A stretch of DNA of 64,000 nt from Lysobacteraceae bacterium (GTDB lineage: Bacteria > Pseudomonadota > Gammaproteobacteria > Xanthomonadales > Xanthomonadaceae), in NCBI GenBank assembly GCA_003241895.1, contig QBLY01000002.1:186001-250000 (forward strand), read 5' to 3'. Position numbers and translations under genes: made by a program. Each line of letters begins with the position of its first letter. Within the stretch, counting starts at the first letter, position 1. Shown piece after piece: positions 8,938 through 18,809 of this stretch. Below the pieces are notes generated by a model, which saw nothing but the letters and a program-made list of their open reading frames with translations, had not been told where the DNA came from and made no database searches.

Positions 8938-11109
8938 CTACTCACCCACCGCCATGCCCCGCAGCCGCAGCGCGTTCACCACCACCGACACCGAGCTCAG
9001 GCTCATCGCCAGCGCCGCGAACATCGGGCTCAGCAGCAGGCCGAAAGCGGGATACAGAACGCCCGCCGCCAGCGGCACGCCGACGGCGTTGTAAACCAGC
9101 GCGAAGGTCAGGTTCTGCTTCATGTTCACCACCGTGGCCTCGGACACCTGGCGTGCGCGCAGGATGCCGCGCAGGTCGCCCTTCACCAACGTCACCTGGG
9201 CGCTGGACATGGCCACGTCGGTGCCGGTGCCCATGGCGATGCCGACGTCGGCCAGCGCCAGCGCCGGCGCGTCGTTGATGCCGTCGCCGGCCATGGCAAC
9301 GCGACGACCGTCTTTCTTGAGTTGGGCCACCAGGTCGGCCTTGTCCTGTGGCCGCACTTCCCCGTGCACCTCGTCAATGCCCAGTTCCTTTGCCACGGCG
9401 CGGGCCGTGGTTTCGCCGTCGCCGGTGGCCATGATCAGGCGCAGGCCGGCGGCCTTGAGCGCGGTGATGGCCGCAGGCGTGGAGTCCTTGATCGGATCGG
9501 CCACGGCCAGCAGGCCGGCCAGCGCGCCGTCCACGGCCAGGAACATCACGCTGGCGCCCGCCTTGCGCAGCCGTTCGGCGTCGTCGGTGAGTGCCGATAC
9601 GTCCACCTTGTCGGTGTCCATCAGCGCGGTGTTGCCCAGCGCCAGCGTCTTGCCGTCCACCCGCCCGCGCACGCCGATGCCCGAGGTCGATTCGAAATCC
9701 TCCGCCTTGGCCAGCGACAGTTTGCGTGAATTCGCCTCGTTGACCAGCGCTTCGGCCAGCGGATGTTCGCTGCCCTGGTCGAGGCTGGCGGCCAGGCGCA
9801 GCACTTCGTCGGCGTCGCTGCCGGAAGCGGCAACCACCTCGCGGAAGGCGGGCTTGCCGGCCGTGAGCGTGCCGGTCTTGTCCACGATCAGGGTGTCTAT
9901 CTTGCACAGCGTCTCGATTGCCTCGGCGTCGCGGAACAGCACGCCCAGGCTGGCCGCGCGGCCGGTGGCCACCACGATCGACATCGGCGTGGCCAGCCCC
10001 AGCGCGCAGGGGCAGGCGATGATCAGCACCGAAACGGCGTTGAGCACGGCATACACCCAGGACGGCTCCGGCCCGAAAAAGCCCCAGACCAGCAGCGTCA
10101 CCACGGAAACCGCCAGCACCGCCAGCACGAACCAGTACGACACCTTGTCGGCCATGCGCTGCATCGGTGCGCGCGAGCGCTGGGCCTTGGCCACCAGTTC
10201 GACGATCTGGTTGAGCAGCGAGCCGGCGCCGATCTTGGTGGCCTTGATCACCAGGCTGCCGGAGGTGTTGAGGGTGGCACCGATCACGCTGTCGCCCACC
10301 TGCTTGCCCACGGGCATGGATTCGCCGGTGAGCATGGATTCGTCGATGCTGGACTGGCCCTCCACCACTTCGCCGTCGGCCGGCACCTTTTCGCCGGGCC
10401 GCACCCGCAGGCGGTCACCGACTTGCACCTGGTCCAGCGCCACATCTTCTTCGGTGCCGTCCTCGCGCAGGCGGCGCGCGGTCTTGGGCGCCAGGTTGAG
10501 CAGGGCCTTCATCGCGGCCGAGGTCTGCGAGCGCGCCCTGAGTTCCAGCACCTGGCCCAGCAGGGTCAGCGAGACGATGATCGCGGCGGCCTCGAAGTAC
10601 ACGCCAACGCGGCCGTGTTCCTGGAACGAGGCGGGGAAAAAGCCCGGGGCCAAGGTCGCGGCCACGCTGTAGAGATAGGCCGCCGACACGCCGGTCGCGA
10701 TCAGCGTCCACATGTTGAGGTTGCCGCTGCGGACAGAGGCCACGCCGCGCACGAAGAACGGCCAGCCGGCCCACAGCACCACCGGCGTGGCCAGGGCGAA
10801 CTCGATCCAGGTGCGCAGGTCGGTCGACAGCCACGACAGGTAGTGCCCGAACATCGCCAGCACCAGCACGATCGCCGACAGCGGCAGCGTCCACCAGAAG
10901 CGGCGGCTGAAGTCGCGCAGTTCGGGGTTCTCGTCGTCGTCGGATGGCAACACCGGCTCCAGCGCCATGCCGCAGATCGGGCAGGTACCCGGGCCTTCCT
11001 GGCGGATTTCGGGATGCATGGGGCAGGTGTAGATCGCACCCGGAGGTGCGGGCATCGGGCTTGGCTTGTTGGCGTCGTGCGGGTGGCAGGCGTGCGCGTG
11101 CGGGTCCAT
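8938..11109 (-). CDS. copA: Copper-type P1B ATPase (CopA/SilP-like)
   Basis: A 723-residue heavy-metal exporting ATPase of the inner membrane. Instead of the usual HMA domain it has a short histidine-rich start and a YTCPMHPEI...[12 protein letters not shown] zinc-ribbon-like heavy-metal-binding motif within residues 28-52. Then follow membrane helices, the actuator TGES loop, the ion-binding ACPCALG (about residue 365), the phosphorylation motif DKTGT (about 409), the HP motif (SEHPLAEA) and [13 protein letters not shown] points to Cu(I) or Ag(I). SD GGAGA precedes the ATG. No regulator gene of the CueR type is adjacent. Confidence 0.88.
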   Translation of the reverse strand: MDPHAHACHPHDANKPSPMPAPPGAIYTCPMHPEIRQEGPGTCPICGMALEPVLPSDDDENPELRDFSRRFWWTLPLSAIVLVLAMFGHYLSWLSTDLRTWIEFALATPVVLWAGWPFFVRGVASVRSGNLNMWTLIATGVSAAYLYSVAATLAPGFFPASFQEHGRVGVYFEAAAIIVSLTLLGQVLELRARSQTSAAMKALLNLAPKTARRLREDGTEEDVALDQVQVGDRLRVRPGEKVPADGEVVEGQSSIDESMLTGESMPVGKQVGDSVIGATLNTSGSLVIKATKIGAGSLLNQIVELVAKAQRSRAPMQRMADKVSYWFVLAVLAVSVVTLLVWGFFGPEPSWVYAVLNAVSVLIIACPCALGLATPMSIVVATGRAASLGVLFRDAEAIETLCKIDTLIVDKTGTLTAGKPAFREVVAASGSDADEVLRLAASLDQGSEHPLAEALVNEANSRKLSLAKAEDFESTSGIGVRGRVDGKTLALGNTALMDTDKVDVSALTDDAERLRKAGASVMFLAVDGALAGLLAVADPIKDSTPAAITALKAAGLRLIMATGDGETTARAVAKELGIDEVHGEVRPQDKADLVAQLKKDGRRVAMAGDGINDAPALALADVGIAMGTGTDVAMSSAQVTLVKGDLRGILRARQVSEATVVNMKQNLTFALVYNAVGVPLAAGVLYPAFGLLLSPMFAALAMSLSSVSVVVNALRLRGMAVGE

Positions 11110-11319
11110 CGCGTTCTCCGGGAAGGGCCTGTGGCCGTGGGTCTACGCGTCTGCCCGTAAGCGAACGTTTCGCCGGTGCATCGAAGGTGACGTGGCAGCG
11201 TATTGCGCAAGCAAGTGTCCGGCTCGGGCTTTGGCCGCGATGTGCGCTGGCGCACTTAGCGCGAACGCACCCGCGGCACGCTTCAGCTAAAGTGGGCCGC
11301 ATCCCACGCCGGCTTGGCC

Positions 11320-11988
11320 ATGTCCACTTCCCCGACCCAGCCTCTGTCGCCGCCGCTCGTCCTGGACGAGCCCGAACGCCTCGCGCGCGCTGCGGCCTTC
11401 GCCGAGCAACTGGCGCGCCGACGCACGGTCCGCGATTACGCGCCCACGCCGGTGCCGCGCGAGGTCATCGAGGCCTGCCTGCGTGCGGCCGCCAGTGCAC
11501 CCAGCGGCGCCAACCAGCAGCCCTGGCACTTCGTCGCCATCTCCGACCCGGCCATGAAGCACCGCATCCGCGAGGCTGCAGAAATGGAAGAGCGCGAGTT
11601 CTACCAGCGGCGCGCGCCCGACGAATGGCTCAAGGCGCTGGCCCACCTGGGCACCGACGCCGAAAAACCCTTCCTGGAAATCGCGCCTTGGCTGATCGCG
11701 GTCTTCTACGAGCGCACCGGCCCGGAAGTGGAGGGTCACAAGGCCAAGCGTTATTACCCGCACGAATCCACCGGCATCGCCTGCGGCATGCTGATCGCCG
11801 CGCTGCACAACGCGGGTCTGGCCACGCTCACCCACACCCCCAGCCCGATGGCCTTCCTCAACGAACTGCTGGGCCGGCCACGGCACGAAGTGCCCTACCT
11901 GCTGCTGGTGGTGGGGCACCCCGCGCCGGACTGCCGCGTTCCGGCGATCGAGCGCAAGGCGTTGGCGGATATCGCCACGTTCCTTTGA
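11320..11988 (+). CDS. Nitroreductase-family FMN oxidoreductase
   Basis: A 222-residue nitroreductase. The FMN-phosphate region [16 protein letters not shown] and the [12 protein letters not shown] motif near residues 60-75 are typical. The C-terminal part ([16 protein letters not shown], then [10 protein letters not shown]) resembles the iodotyrosine-deiodinase/BluB-like branch. Likely a cytosolic FMN enzyme reducing nitro, quinone or related compounds with NAD(P)H; the substrate cannot be told. An in-frame TTG lies two codons upstream, but ATG 11320 is preferred. Confidence 0.85.
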   Translation: MSTSPTQPLSPPLVLDEPERLARAAAFAEQLARRRTVRDYAPTPVPREVIEACLRAAASAPSGANQQPWHFVAISDPAMKHRIREAAEMEEREFYQRRAPDEWLKALAHLGTDAEKPFLEIAPWLIAVFYERTGPEVEGHKAKRYYPHESTGIACGMLIAALHNAGLATLTHTPSPMAFLNELLGRPRHEVPYLLLVVGHPAPDCRVPAIERKALADIATFL

Positions 11989-12088
11989 GGCAGGACCGTC
12001 CAGGGCGGCGGCAGCATCACCGGCCCACCTTCCGCTGCCCATCCAAGGCGCATCGGCCCCCTCTGTGCAGTGCCCCAGGGCAACCGCC

Positions 12089-13393
12089 GTGAACGAAGAA
12101 GCCACCCTACAGGCCATCAAGGACATCTGCGGCCTTTCCTGCGCCGCGCCACTGTCGGCCGAAGACCTGCACCGCGCGTGCTTCTGCCTGGCGGTGGATC
12201 CGGCCGAGCTGCGCGCGCAGTTGGACCGGGTGCTGGCGGCGCACGGCACGTCGGCGCCGCTGGCACAGACGCACCCGCACCTGTTCGCGGCGCTGCCCAT
12301 CTTCGTGCCGGCGGCCAGCGTGCAGGCGATGGAACACGTGGTCACGGCGATTGAGTCGGTGGTGATGACGCCGGCCTACCGCGACGCGGTGCGCGCCTGG
12401 GCGCCGGACATCGCGCGGTTCGATCCTAGATCGCCCGGCGGGCTGCTGGGCCTGGATTTCCACCTCGGCCCCGACGGCCCGCGCCTGATCGAGATCAACA
12501 CCAACCCGGGCGGCGTGATGATCAACGCGCTGCTGGCCAAGGCCCAGCAGCTGTGCATGCCACGGCTAAGCGCTCCTGCGGTGGGCGCGTCCGACGTGGA
12601 GGACGCGGCCTTGGACGTGCTGCTGGCCGAATGGGACGCGCAGTCCGACGGCCGGCGCACCGGCGCGGTTGCGATTGTTGACGCAGCGCCCGCGCAGCAA
12701 TACCTGTATCCCGAGTTCGTGCTGTTCCAGGACCGTTTCCGCGCCCGCGGCATCGAGGCCTTGGTCGGCGACCCGGGGGAACTGGCCTATGTCGACGGCC
12801 AGCTGCGCCTGCGCGATCGGCACATCGGCTTCGTCTATAACCGCTGCACCGATTTCGCGCTGTCGGAACCTGCCTCCGCCGTGCTGCGCGCCGCCTACCT
12901 CGACCGTGCCGTGGCCATGAGCCCGCATCCCTGGAGCCACGCGCTGTACGCCGACAAGCGCAACATGAGCCTGCTCGGCGATCGGCCTTTCCTGGAGTCT
13001 GCCGGCGTGCCCGCCGACGCGGTGGACTGCCTGGCGCGCTGCGTGCCGCCCACCGAAGCGATGACCGACGCCAACCGTGACGATCTTTGGCAGCGCCGAA
13101 AGCACCTGTTCTTCAAGCCTGCGGGCGGCTTTGGCGGCCGCGCCAGCTATCGCGGCGACAAGCTCACGCACAAGACCTGGCAGCAGATGGCCGGCGCCGA
13201 CTACGTGGCACAGGCGATCGTGCCGCCCAGCCAGCGCCATCTCAGCGCCGGCGACGTGCCGCTGAAGGTGGACATCCGCTGCTACGCCTACCGCGGCAAG
13301 CCGCTGCTGTTCGCCGCACGCACCTACCAGGGCCAGACCACCAACTTCCGCACGCCGGGCGGCGGCTTCGCGCCCGTGCTGACGCTGGTCTGA
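12089..13393 (+). CDS. ATP-grasp-like protein of unknown substrate
   Basis: A protein of about 434 residues in a family I cannot name. Several features suggest an ATP-grasp fold: LIEINTNPGGV near residue 140, which resembles the metal-binding E-x-N motif of glutathione-synthetase-like ligases; KHLFFKPAGGFGGRASYRG, a lysine and glycine-rich loop placed like the ATP-binding segment; and a C-terminal KVDIRCYAYRG. The order of these elements, with the E-x-N motif before the Lys-Gly loop, is unlike a standard ATP-grasp and might mean circular permutation. GTG 12089 with AGGG upstream is favoured over GTG 12065. It follows the nitroreductase by about 100 bp. Confidence 0.5.
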   Translation: MNEEATLQAIKDICGLSCAAPLSAEDLHRACFCLAVDPAELRAQLDRVLAAHGTSAPLAQTHPHLFAALPIFVPAASVQAMEHVVTAIESVVMTPAYRDAVRAWAPDIARFDPRSPGGLLGLDFHLGPDGPRLIEINTNPGGVMINALLAKAQQLCMPRLSAPAVGASDVEDAALDVLLAEWDAQSDGRRTGAVAIVDAAPAQQYLYPEFVLFQDRFRARGIEALVGDPGELAYVDGQLRLRDRHIGFVYNRCTDFALSEPASAVLRAAYLDRAVAMSPHPWSHALYADKRNMSLLGDRPFLESAGVPADAVDCLARCVPPTEAMTDANRDDLWQRRKHLFFKPAGGFGGRASYRGDKLTHKTWQQMAGADYVAQAIVPPSQRHLSAGDVPLKVDIRCYAYRGKPLLFAARTYQGQTTNFRTPGGGFAPVLTLV

Positions 13394-13459
13394 CCCGCCA
13401 GCGAAAACCCCGCCTGACCTTGGGGAGCCGCGGTTCCGGCGTGAATCAGGTGGCCAGGT

Positions 13460-13957
13460 TCACGACAGCGCCGAGGCTTCTTCAAAGGGCATTCGGATGC
13501 CGCCAGCCGCGATGATCCCGGTGCCGGCGGCATTGAGCTGCTCGTCCTCGCCGTCAATCACCAGCAGGATCCGGCCCGATTCGACTTCGGCCTCGAACTT
13601 GCGCCGTACCGGGTCGGGCAGGGCCGAACCCATCATCGCCGACGACCACGTTCCGGCAAGGGCGCCGACCGCGGCCACCGCGGCTGCGCCGATCAGGGTC
13701 ATGCCGATGGGCGGAATCGCAATGGCGATGAGTCCGGCCACCAAGCCGGTGGCGCCGCCCACGGCGGCGCCCTGCAGCGCAGCCGGCGCGAAATCGGTAC
13801 GGCTGTCGAGCATCCCCTCGGGAATTGCGTCCAGCTCGATGTCGTGGCGCGCAATCAGGGCGATGCCATCTTCGGCGATGCCGCCACGGCGCGCGGCGCC
13901 GACGGCTTTCGCCGCGTCGTCCAGGTTTTCGACCAGATAGACGTGTTTGGTATTCAT
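13460..13957 (-). CDS. Small stress-type protein with glycine-zipper membrane segment
   Basis: A 165-residue protein. The N-terminus (KHVYLVENLDDAAKAVGAAR) forms a small alpha/beta unit like that in general-stress proteins of the YflT/GsiB-related group. Residues about 60-110 are a long glycine/alanine-rich hydrophobic stretch that could cross the membrane twice, and the C-terminus (GRILLVIDGEDEQ) forms a second small strand-helix unit. SD AGGA stands before the ATG. It lies downstream of csbD on the same strand, which fits a general stress role. Function is not established. Confidence 0.65.
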   Translation of the reverse strand: MNTKHVYLVENLDDAAKAVGAARRGGIAEDGIALIARHDIELDAIPEGMLDSRTDFAPAALQGAAVGGATGLVAGLIAIAIPPIGMTLIGAAAVAAVGALAGTWSSAMMGSALPDPVRRKFEAEVESGRILLVIDGEDEQLNAAGTGIIAAGGIRMPFEEASALS

Positions 13958-14031
13958 GGCGGTTTCCTCGGCACGCGGTTGGAGCACAAGTATGCAGACG
14001 CCCGCTTTACGCGGGCGTGAACTGCAGGCGT

Positions 14032-14059
14032 GTCGGCCGGAGCGGGGGCCCCGGCCGAC
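14032..14059 (-). terminator. Hairpin downstream of csbD
   Basis: A 9-bp perfect stem (GTCGGCCGG at 14032-14040 against CCGGCCGAC at 14051-14059) lies 11 bp past the csbD stop. A second hairpin (ACGCCCGC / GCGGGCGT, 13998-14018) follows. Neither has a strong T-run, so these could be weak or rho-assisted terminators separating csbD from the next gene. Confidence 0.4.
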
Positions 14060-14070
14060 GGACGGACGGC

Positions 14071-14259
14071 TCAATGATCCTTTCGGTTCGCGTCGCGCGC
14101 TTCGTCGGCAGCCTCGCCTACGTTGCGCTGGGCCTTGCCGATGTTCTTCTCGACCTTGCCGGCGATTTCCTTCGACTTGTTGCCCGTGACCTTGCCGGCC
14201 ACTTCCTTCACGGTGCCCTTGACCTGGCGCTTGGCGCCTTCCGTTCTGTTCTTGTCCAT
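14071..14259 (-). CDS. CsbD-family stress protein
   Basis: A 62-residue hydrophilic protein with the CsbD pattern: MDKNRTEGAKRQVKGTVKE, then VAGKVTGNKSKEIAGKVEKN, ending in a charged tail. CsbD-like proteins are small, abundant and induced by general stress in many bacteria; their biochemical role is unknown. The start is fixed by an AGGAG SD 6 bp before ATG 14259; the open frame continues upstream without SD support. Confidence 0.88.
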   Translation of the reverse strand: MDKNRTEGAKRQVKGTVKEVAGKVTGNKSKEIAGKVEKNIGKAQRNVGEAADEARDANRKDH

Positions 14260-14318
14260 GGGGTGCTCCTTCTGGCTGCGAGGGGTGCAGCAGCATCGAG
14301 TATCCGCAGGGCGCATGT

Positions 14319-15222
14319 ACGAAACCTCAACGAAACGTGGGCAAGAAAGCGCCCGGGTCGCCGTCCCAGCGGCGTCTCAAGCCATCGCGCACAATGCCTT
14401 GCGCAAGACACGGGCGTGACAAGGCGTCATGCGTATTGCAGTGCGCGGCTCCATGCAGATTGCCGGATAACAGATCGTGGCCAGCGTCGGCGCCATGGGG
14501 TTGCCGAGCTCCGGTCTGGCTTGGGGTTGTCCCGATTGTCGCCGCACGTTCCCGGGTCTGCGCGGCTACTTTCACGTGTTGCCGCGGTCCGGCCTGGCAG
14601 TTAAGCCCCGCGTTTCGTTATGCGCAACCTTGGGCTCCCCTAGACCCACGGCGGCAACTGTTTGCGGACGTCCCATGTCGAACCACATCTCCCGGCTACG
14701 GCTTCAGCGCCCAGATTCTGCCCAACACGGAAATCTATGCCGCTTATGTCTACGACTCTCCCGGATTCCCACATTGGCTGACCGGCCAGAAGGACTACGA
14801 CCCCACGGTGAATTGGGTGGCGATGCAAAAGCCCTTGCCGGCAGGCCCCTTCGCCGGGAGCGCACCCGTGTACCTGCTGTCGGCGCGCAAGGGCTGCGAG
14901 TAGACCATGGACCCCCGCCACTTCCTCATCGAAAGCACGGTGCGGCGCCGCTGTGCCCACGCCTGGCGCGACACCGAAACGACGATGTCGATTTTGGTGA
15001 ACGACGGCCGCTTCGCGTTCACCCGCGTCGCGAACGGCATCAGCCGCTACTTCATTACCGTGAAGAGCGCGACCCGGTGGCGATGGTGGAGCGGCCGCGC
15101 GGGCAGGACGTACTGCTGCCGTCGCCGAACCCGGTTACCGGCGTCATGGGCCGGGTCGGGGCCTTGTGCCCGATCGGTCAATCCCGCAGAGTCGCACGAT
15201 TGAACCAGCCCAGGAGCGGTAC
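14319..15222. other. Gap of about 900 bp, mostly decayed sequence
   Basis: Between csbD and the amidohydrolase I see no intact gene. Several frames are open only because of the base composition and their translations look random. One recognisable piece, a 3' gene fragment, is annotated at 14688-14903. Further on, a short frame from about 14986 (MSILVNDGRFAFTRVANGIS) looks protein-like but loses sense after about 30 codons. The last 30 bp carry the SD (AGGAG) of the amidohydrolase. Confidence 0.5.
14688..14903 (+). pseudogene. 3' fragment of a secreted repeat-type hypothetical protein
   Basis: About 71 codons read GYGFSAQILPNTEIYAAYVYD, then SPGFPHWLTGQ, and end KGCE. The pattern GxGF - Y-YD-xG-P-W-L-GQ is characteristic of a secreted protein family common in Xanthomonadaceae, whose repeats read like GHGF...TYDPSGQPLW. 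The upstream part of the frame is not protein-like, so only the end of the gene survives. Family assignment is from memory of the pattern. Confidence 0.4.
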
Positions 15223-17250
15223 ATGCGGTTTGCAACAGGAATGGCCGTGCTGCTGTTGATCCCGGGGTTGGCGCTGGCCTTCACCGCCGAAGAAAAATTC
15301 ACCGTGGTGACCGGCGGCAACAAGATCGGACACTTGATCGCCACGCACGACGGCAACCGGGTCACGATTGATTTCGACGTCAAGAACAACGGCCGCGGCC
15401 CGACCATCGCCGAGACGCTGACGCTCGACGCCAACGGCCTGCCCACGCAGTGGACCATCACCGGCGCCACCACTTTCGGCAGCAAGGTGGACGAGCGCTT
15501 CGCCGTGGCCGACGGCAAGGCCACCTGGAAGGATTCGGTGGGCGAGGGCAGCGCCACCGTCGCCGAGCCGAGCCTGTACATCGGCCAGAGCGCCAGCCCG
15601 TGGGCGCTTGGGCTTTACGCCCGCGCCCTGCTCAAGGATGCCGACCGCCAGCTGCCGGCCCTGCCCGGCGGCGCGGTGCGCGTGGAGACGGGCGAAACGA
15701 TTCCGTTCACCGACGGCAGGCAGCCGGTCGTAGTGCGCGTGTACGCCATCAGCGGCCTGGAATATGCCCCCGACTACGTGCTTCTGGACGAACAGCAGGC
15801 GCTGTTCGCGGTGATCACGCCCGGCACCGTCATCGTGCGCGAGGGCTACGAACTCGAACAGGTGCGCCTGCGCGAGATGGCCGTCGCGCTGAGCACCAAG
15901 CGGCTTGAAACCATCCAGGCCAAGACCGCGCACCGCTACGGCGCGCCGGTGCGCTTCCGCAACGTGCGCATCTTCGACCCGCAGGAACTGGCCCTGTCGG
16001 CGCCGGTCAGCGTGGTGATCAACGGCCGCCATATCAGCTCCATCCAGTCGATCGACAGCGCGGTGTCGCCGGGCGAGGTGCTGGTGGAAGGCGAGGGCGG
16101 CACGCTGGTGGCGGGCCTGTACGAAATGCACGCGCACACCGGTCAGGATGGGGCGCTGCTCAACATCGCCGCCGGCATCACCTCGGCGCGCGACATGGGC
16201 AATGACAACGCGGTGCTGGACGCGCTGATCACCCGCATTGAGGCCGGCGCCATCGGCGGCCCGCGCATCCACCGCAGCGGCTTCATCGAGGGCAAGAGCC
16301 CGTTCAATTCCAACAACGGCATCCTTGTGAACAGCGAGGCCGAGACGCTCGCCGCCGTGCGCTGGTACGCCGCCCGCGGCTACGTGCAGGTGAAGCTGTA
16401 CAACAGCATGAAGCCCGAATGGTCGGCCGTCGCCGCGAAGGAAGCGCACCGCCTGGGCCTGCGGGTGGCGGGCCACGTGCCGGCCTTCTCGAACGCCGAC
16501 GCGATGGTGGACGCCGGCTACAACGAGCTGACCCACATCAACCAGATCGCGCTGGGCTGGGTGATCAAGCCCGAGGAGGACACGCGCACCCTGTTCCGTC
16601 TGACCGCGCTCAAGCGCCTGGCCACGCTGGACCTGCAGTCGGCGCCCGTGCAGCGCACGATCAACCACATCGCCGACCGCAAGGTGGCGGTGGAACCGAC
16701 CATTGCCATCCACGAGAACCTGCTGCTCAACCGCGGCGGCGCCGTGCCGCAGGGCGCGGTGGACTACCTCGACCACCTGCCGGTGGGCGAACAGCGCGGC
16801 GCACGCCAGGGTTGGGCCGACATGTCCGCACCGGGCGACGCCGAGGCCTATGCCTCGGCCTACGCCAAGCTCATGGACGTGATGCGCCAGATGCGCGACC
16901 GCGGCATCCTGCTGATCCCCGGCACCGACCTGGGCGGCTCGTTCACCTACCACCGCGAACTGGAGCTGTTCGCGCAGCTGGGCTACACGCCGGCCGAAGT
17001 GCTGCGCCTGGCTACCTGGGACATGGCCGCGTACCTGGGCCAGAACCAGATGACCGGCTCGATCGAGAAGGGCAAGCTGGCCGACTTCTTCCTGGTGCCG
17101 GGCGACCCCACGGCCGACCTCAAGGCCATCAAGACCATCCGCGCGGTGGTGAAGGACGGCGCGGTGTACTACCCGTCCGAGGTGTACCCGCACTTCGGCA
17201 TCAAGCCCTTTGGCACGGCTCCCAAGGTGACGCTGCCCGCCGCGCCATGA
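15223..17250 (+). CDS. Secreted metal-dependent amidohydrolase
   Basis: A 675-residue protein with a signal peptide (ATGMAVLLLIPGLALA) and a periplasmic fate. Residues up to about 240 form a beta-rich N-terminal domain not typical of simple amidohydrolases. From about 255 the amidohydrolase begins; metal-binding signatures are MHAHTG, the lysine in VQVKLYNS, GHVPAF, and GTDLGG near the C-terminal barrel strand, followed by ATWDMAAYLG and GSIEKGKLADF. Similar enzymes cleave peptides such as prolyl dipeptides; the substrate is unknown. ATG 15223 has an AGGAG SD. The stop overlaps the SelO start (ATGA). Confidence 0.85.
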   Translation: MRFATGMAVLLLIPGLALAFTAEEKFTVVTGGNKIGHLIATHDGNRVTIDFDVKNNGRGPTIAETLTLDANGLPTQWTITGATTFGSKVDERFAVADGKATWKDSVGEGSATVAEPSLYIGQSASPWALGLYARALLKDADRQLPALPGGAVRVETGETIPFTDGRQPVVVRVYAISGLEYAPDYVLLDEQQALFAVITPGTVIVREGYELEQVRLREMAVALSTKRLETIQAKTAHRYGAPVRFRNVRIFDPQELALSAPVSVVINGRHISSIQSIDSAVSPGEVLVEGEGGTLVAGLYEMHAHTGQDGALLNIAAGITSARDMGNDNAVLDALITRIEAGAIGGPRIHRSGFIEGKSPFNSNNGILVNSEAETLAAVRWYAARGYVQVKLYNSMKPEWSAVAAKEAHRLGLRVAGHVPAFSNADAMVDAGYNELTHINQIALGWVIKPEEDTRTLFRLTALKRLATLDLQSAPVQRTINHIADRKVAVEPTIAIHENLLLNRGGAVPQGAVDYLDHLPVGEQRGARQGWADMSAPGDAEAYASAYAKLMDVMRQMRDRGILLIPGTDLGGSFTYHRELELFAQLGYTPAEVLRLATWDMAAYLGQNQMTGSIEKGKLADFFLVPGDPTADLKAIKTIRAVVKDGAVYYPSEVYPHFGIKPFGTAPKVTLPAAP

Positions 17251-18692
17251 ACTTCGAACACACCTACGCGCAGCTGCCGGCGAAGTTCTGGCAGCGTGTA
17301 GACCCCACGCCGGTGAAGGCGCCGCGGATGCTGGCTTTCAACGACGCACTGGCCGCTGAGCTGGGCATCGTGCGCGAGGCCGACGCGGCCGACGTGTTCG
17401 CCGGCAACGTGGTCCCGCCGGGCGCGCAGCCGCTGGCCATGGCGTATGCCGGCCACCAGTTCGGCCACTTCGTGCCGCAGCTGGGCGACGGCCGCGCGAT
17501 CCTGCTCGGCGAACTGATTGATCGCCACGGCCAGCGTCGCGACCTGCAGCTCAAGGGCGCCGGCCCCACGGCGTTCTCGCGCAACGGCGACGGCCGTGCC
17601 GCCATCGGCCCGGTGCTGCGTGAATACCTGATCAGCGAAGCCATGCACGCCATGGGCGTCCCGACCACGCGCTCGCTGGCCGCGGTGGCCACGGGCGAGC
17701 ACGTGTTCCGCGAAGGCCCGGTGCCCGGCGCGGTGCTGGCGCGGGTCGGCGCCAGCCACATCCGCGTGGGAACGTTCCAGTATTTCGCCGCGCGTCGCGA
17801 CACCGACGGCGTGCGCCAGCTGGCCGACTACGTCATCGCGCGCCACTATCCCGAGGCCGCGCAGGCCGATCGTCCCTACCTGGCGCTGCTCGAAACGGTG
17901 GCGCGCCGTCAGGCGGCGCTGGTGGCGCAGTGGCAGCACGTGGGCTTCATCCACGGCGTGATGAACACCGACAACACCACCCTGTCGGGCGAGACGATCG
18001 ACTACGGCCCCTGCGCTTTCCTCGACGACTACGATCCGGGCAAGGTGTTCAGTTCGATTGATCGCGCCGGCCGCTATTCGTTCGCCAACCAGCCGGCGCT
18101 GGTGCGCTGGAACGTGGCGCGGCTGGCGGAAACGCTGCTGGCCATCATCGATGACGACGGTGACGCGGCCCTGGCCGCTGCCAGCGCCGTGATCGATGCG
18201 ATGCCCGGCTGGTCGGCGCAGGCCTGGCTGGAGGGCATGCGCGCGAAGCTGGGCCTGGCCACGAACGAGGACGGTGACGAAGCCCTGGCGCAGTCGCTGC
18301 TGGAGGCCATGCACGCCGTGGCGGCCGACTACACCCTCGTGTTACGCGCGCTGTGCGATGCCGCCGACGGCCGCGAACCGGACGGCCTGCTGGCGCTGCC
18401 GCGATCGCCGGCGTTCGATGCCTGGCGGACGCGCTGGGCCGGGCGGCTGGCGCGTGACCCGCGCACCGCCGCCGAGCGCGCGGCCGCGATGCGCGCCGTG
18501 AACCCGGCCGTGATTCCCCGCAACCACCGCGTGCACGAAGCCCTGGTCGCGGCCGAACAGGGCGACCTGGTGCCTTTCGAAGCCTTGCTGGCCGCCATTC
18601 GCCGCCCATACGACGACGGACCCGATGTCCACCACTACATGACCCCACCCGAACCAGGTGAGCGCGTGCTGCAGACCTTCTGCGGCACCTGA
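17247..18692 (+). CDS. selO: SelO/YdiU protein adenylyltransferase (AMPylase)
   Basis: A 481-residue pseudokinase-fold enzyme that transfers AMP to Ser, Thr or Tyr of proteins and is linked to oxidative stress. Visible motifs: AMAYAGHQFGHFVPQLGDGRA, LKGAGPTAFSRNGDGRAA, the metal/nucleotide-binding HGVMNTDNTTLSGETIDYGPCAF, and a C-terminal FCGT. The final cysteine occupies the place of selenocysteine in eukaryotic SelO. It is translationally coupled to the amidohydrolase through a 4-bp overlap, though no functional link is obvious. Confidence 0.93.
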   Translation: MNFEHTYAQLPAKFWQRVDPTPVKAPRMLAFNDALAAELGIVREADAADVFAGNVVPPGAQPLAMAYAGHQFGHFVPQLGDGRAILLGELIDRHGQRRDLQLKGAGPTAFSRNGDGRAAIGPVLREYLISEAMHAMGVPTTRSLAAVATGEHVFREGPVPGAVLARVGASHIRVGTFQYFAARRDTDGVRQLADYVIARHYPEAAQADRPYLALLETVARRQAALVAQWQHVGFIHGVMNTDNTTLSGETIDYGPCAFLDDYDPGKVFSSIDRAGRYSFANQPALVRWNVARLAETLLAIIDDDGDAALAAASAVIDAMPGWSAQAWLEGMRAKLGLATNEDGDEALAQSLLEAMHAVAADYTLVLRALCDAADGREPDGLLALPRSPAFDAWRTRWAGRLARDPRTAAERAAAMRAVNPAVIPRNHRVHEALVAAEQGDLVPFEALLAAIRRPYDDGPDVHHYMTPPEPGERVLQTFCGT

Positions 18693-18809
18693 GGCCCGCG
18701 CCCGGCCCGGATGACGGCCCGATGTCGGTGATGTTGCAGGACGGTCATGCTGCCGCCTTAATCTGGCGGCTCAAGGCGCCCGACGGCGCAGACCGAAGGG
18801 GCGTTGGCC

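Noticed and set aside
14395-14464. Several TGCR-N3-YGCA-like words upstream of csbD
   Set aside because: Spacings are 24 and 35 bp rather than 32, half-sites are imperfect, and no sigma-54 promoter stands about 62 bp away.
15178-17193. 671-codon minus-strand open frame opposite the amidohydrolase
   Set aside because: Antisense shadow; no signal, start or family features, whereas the plus strand has a full enzyme with SD.
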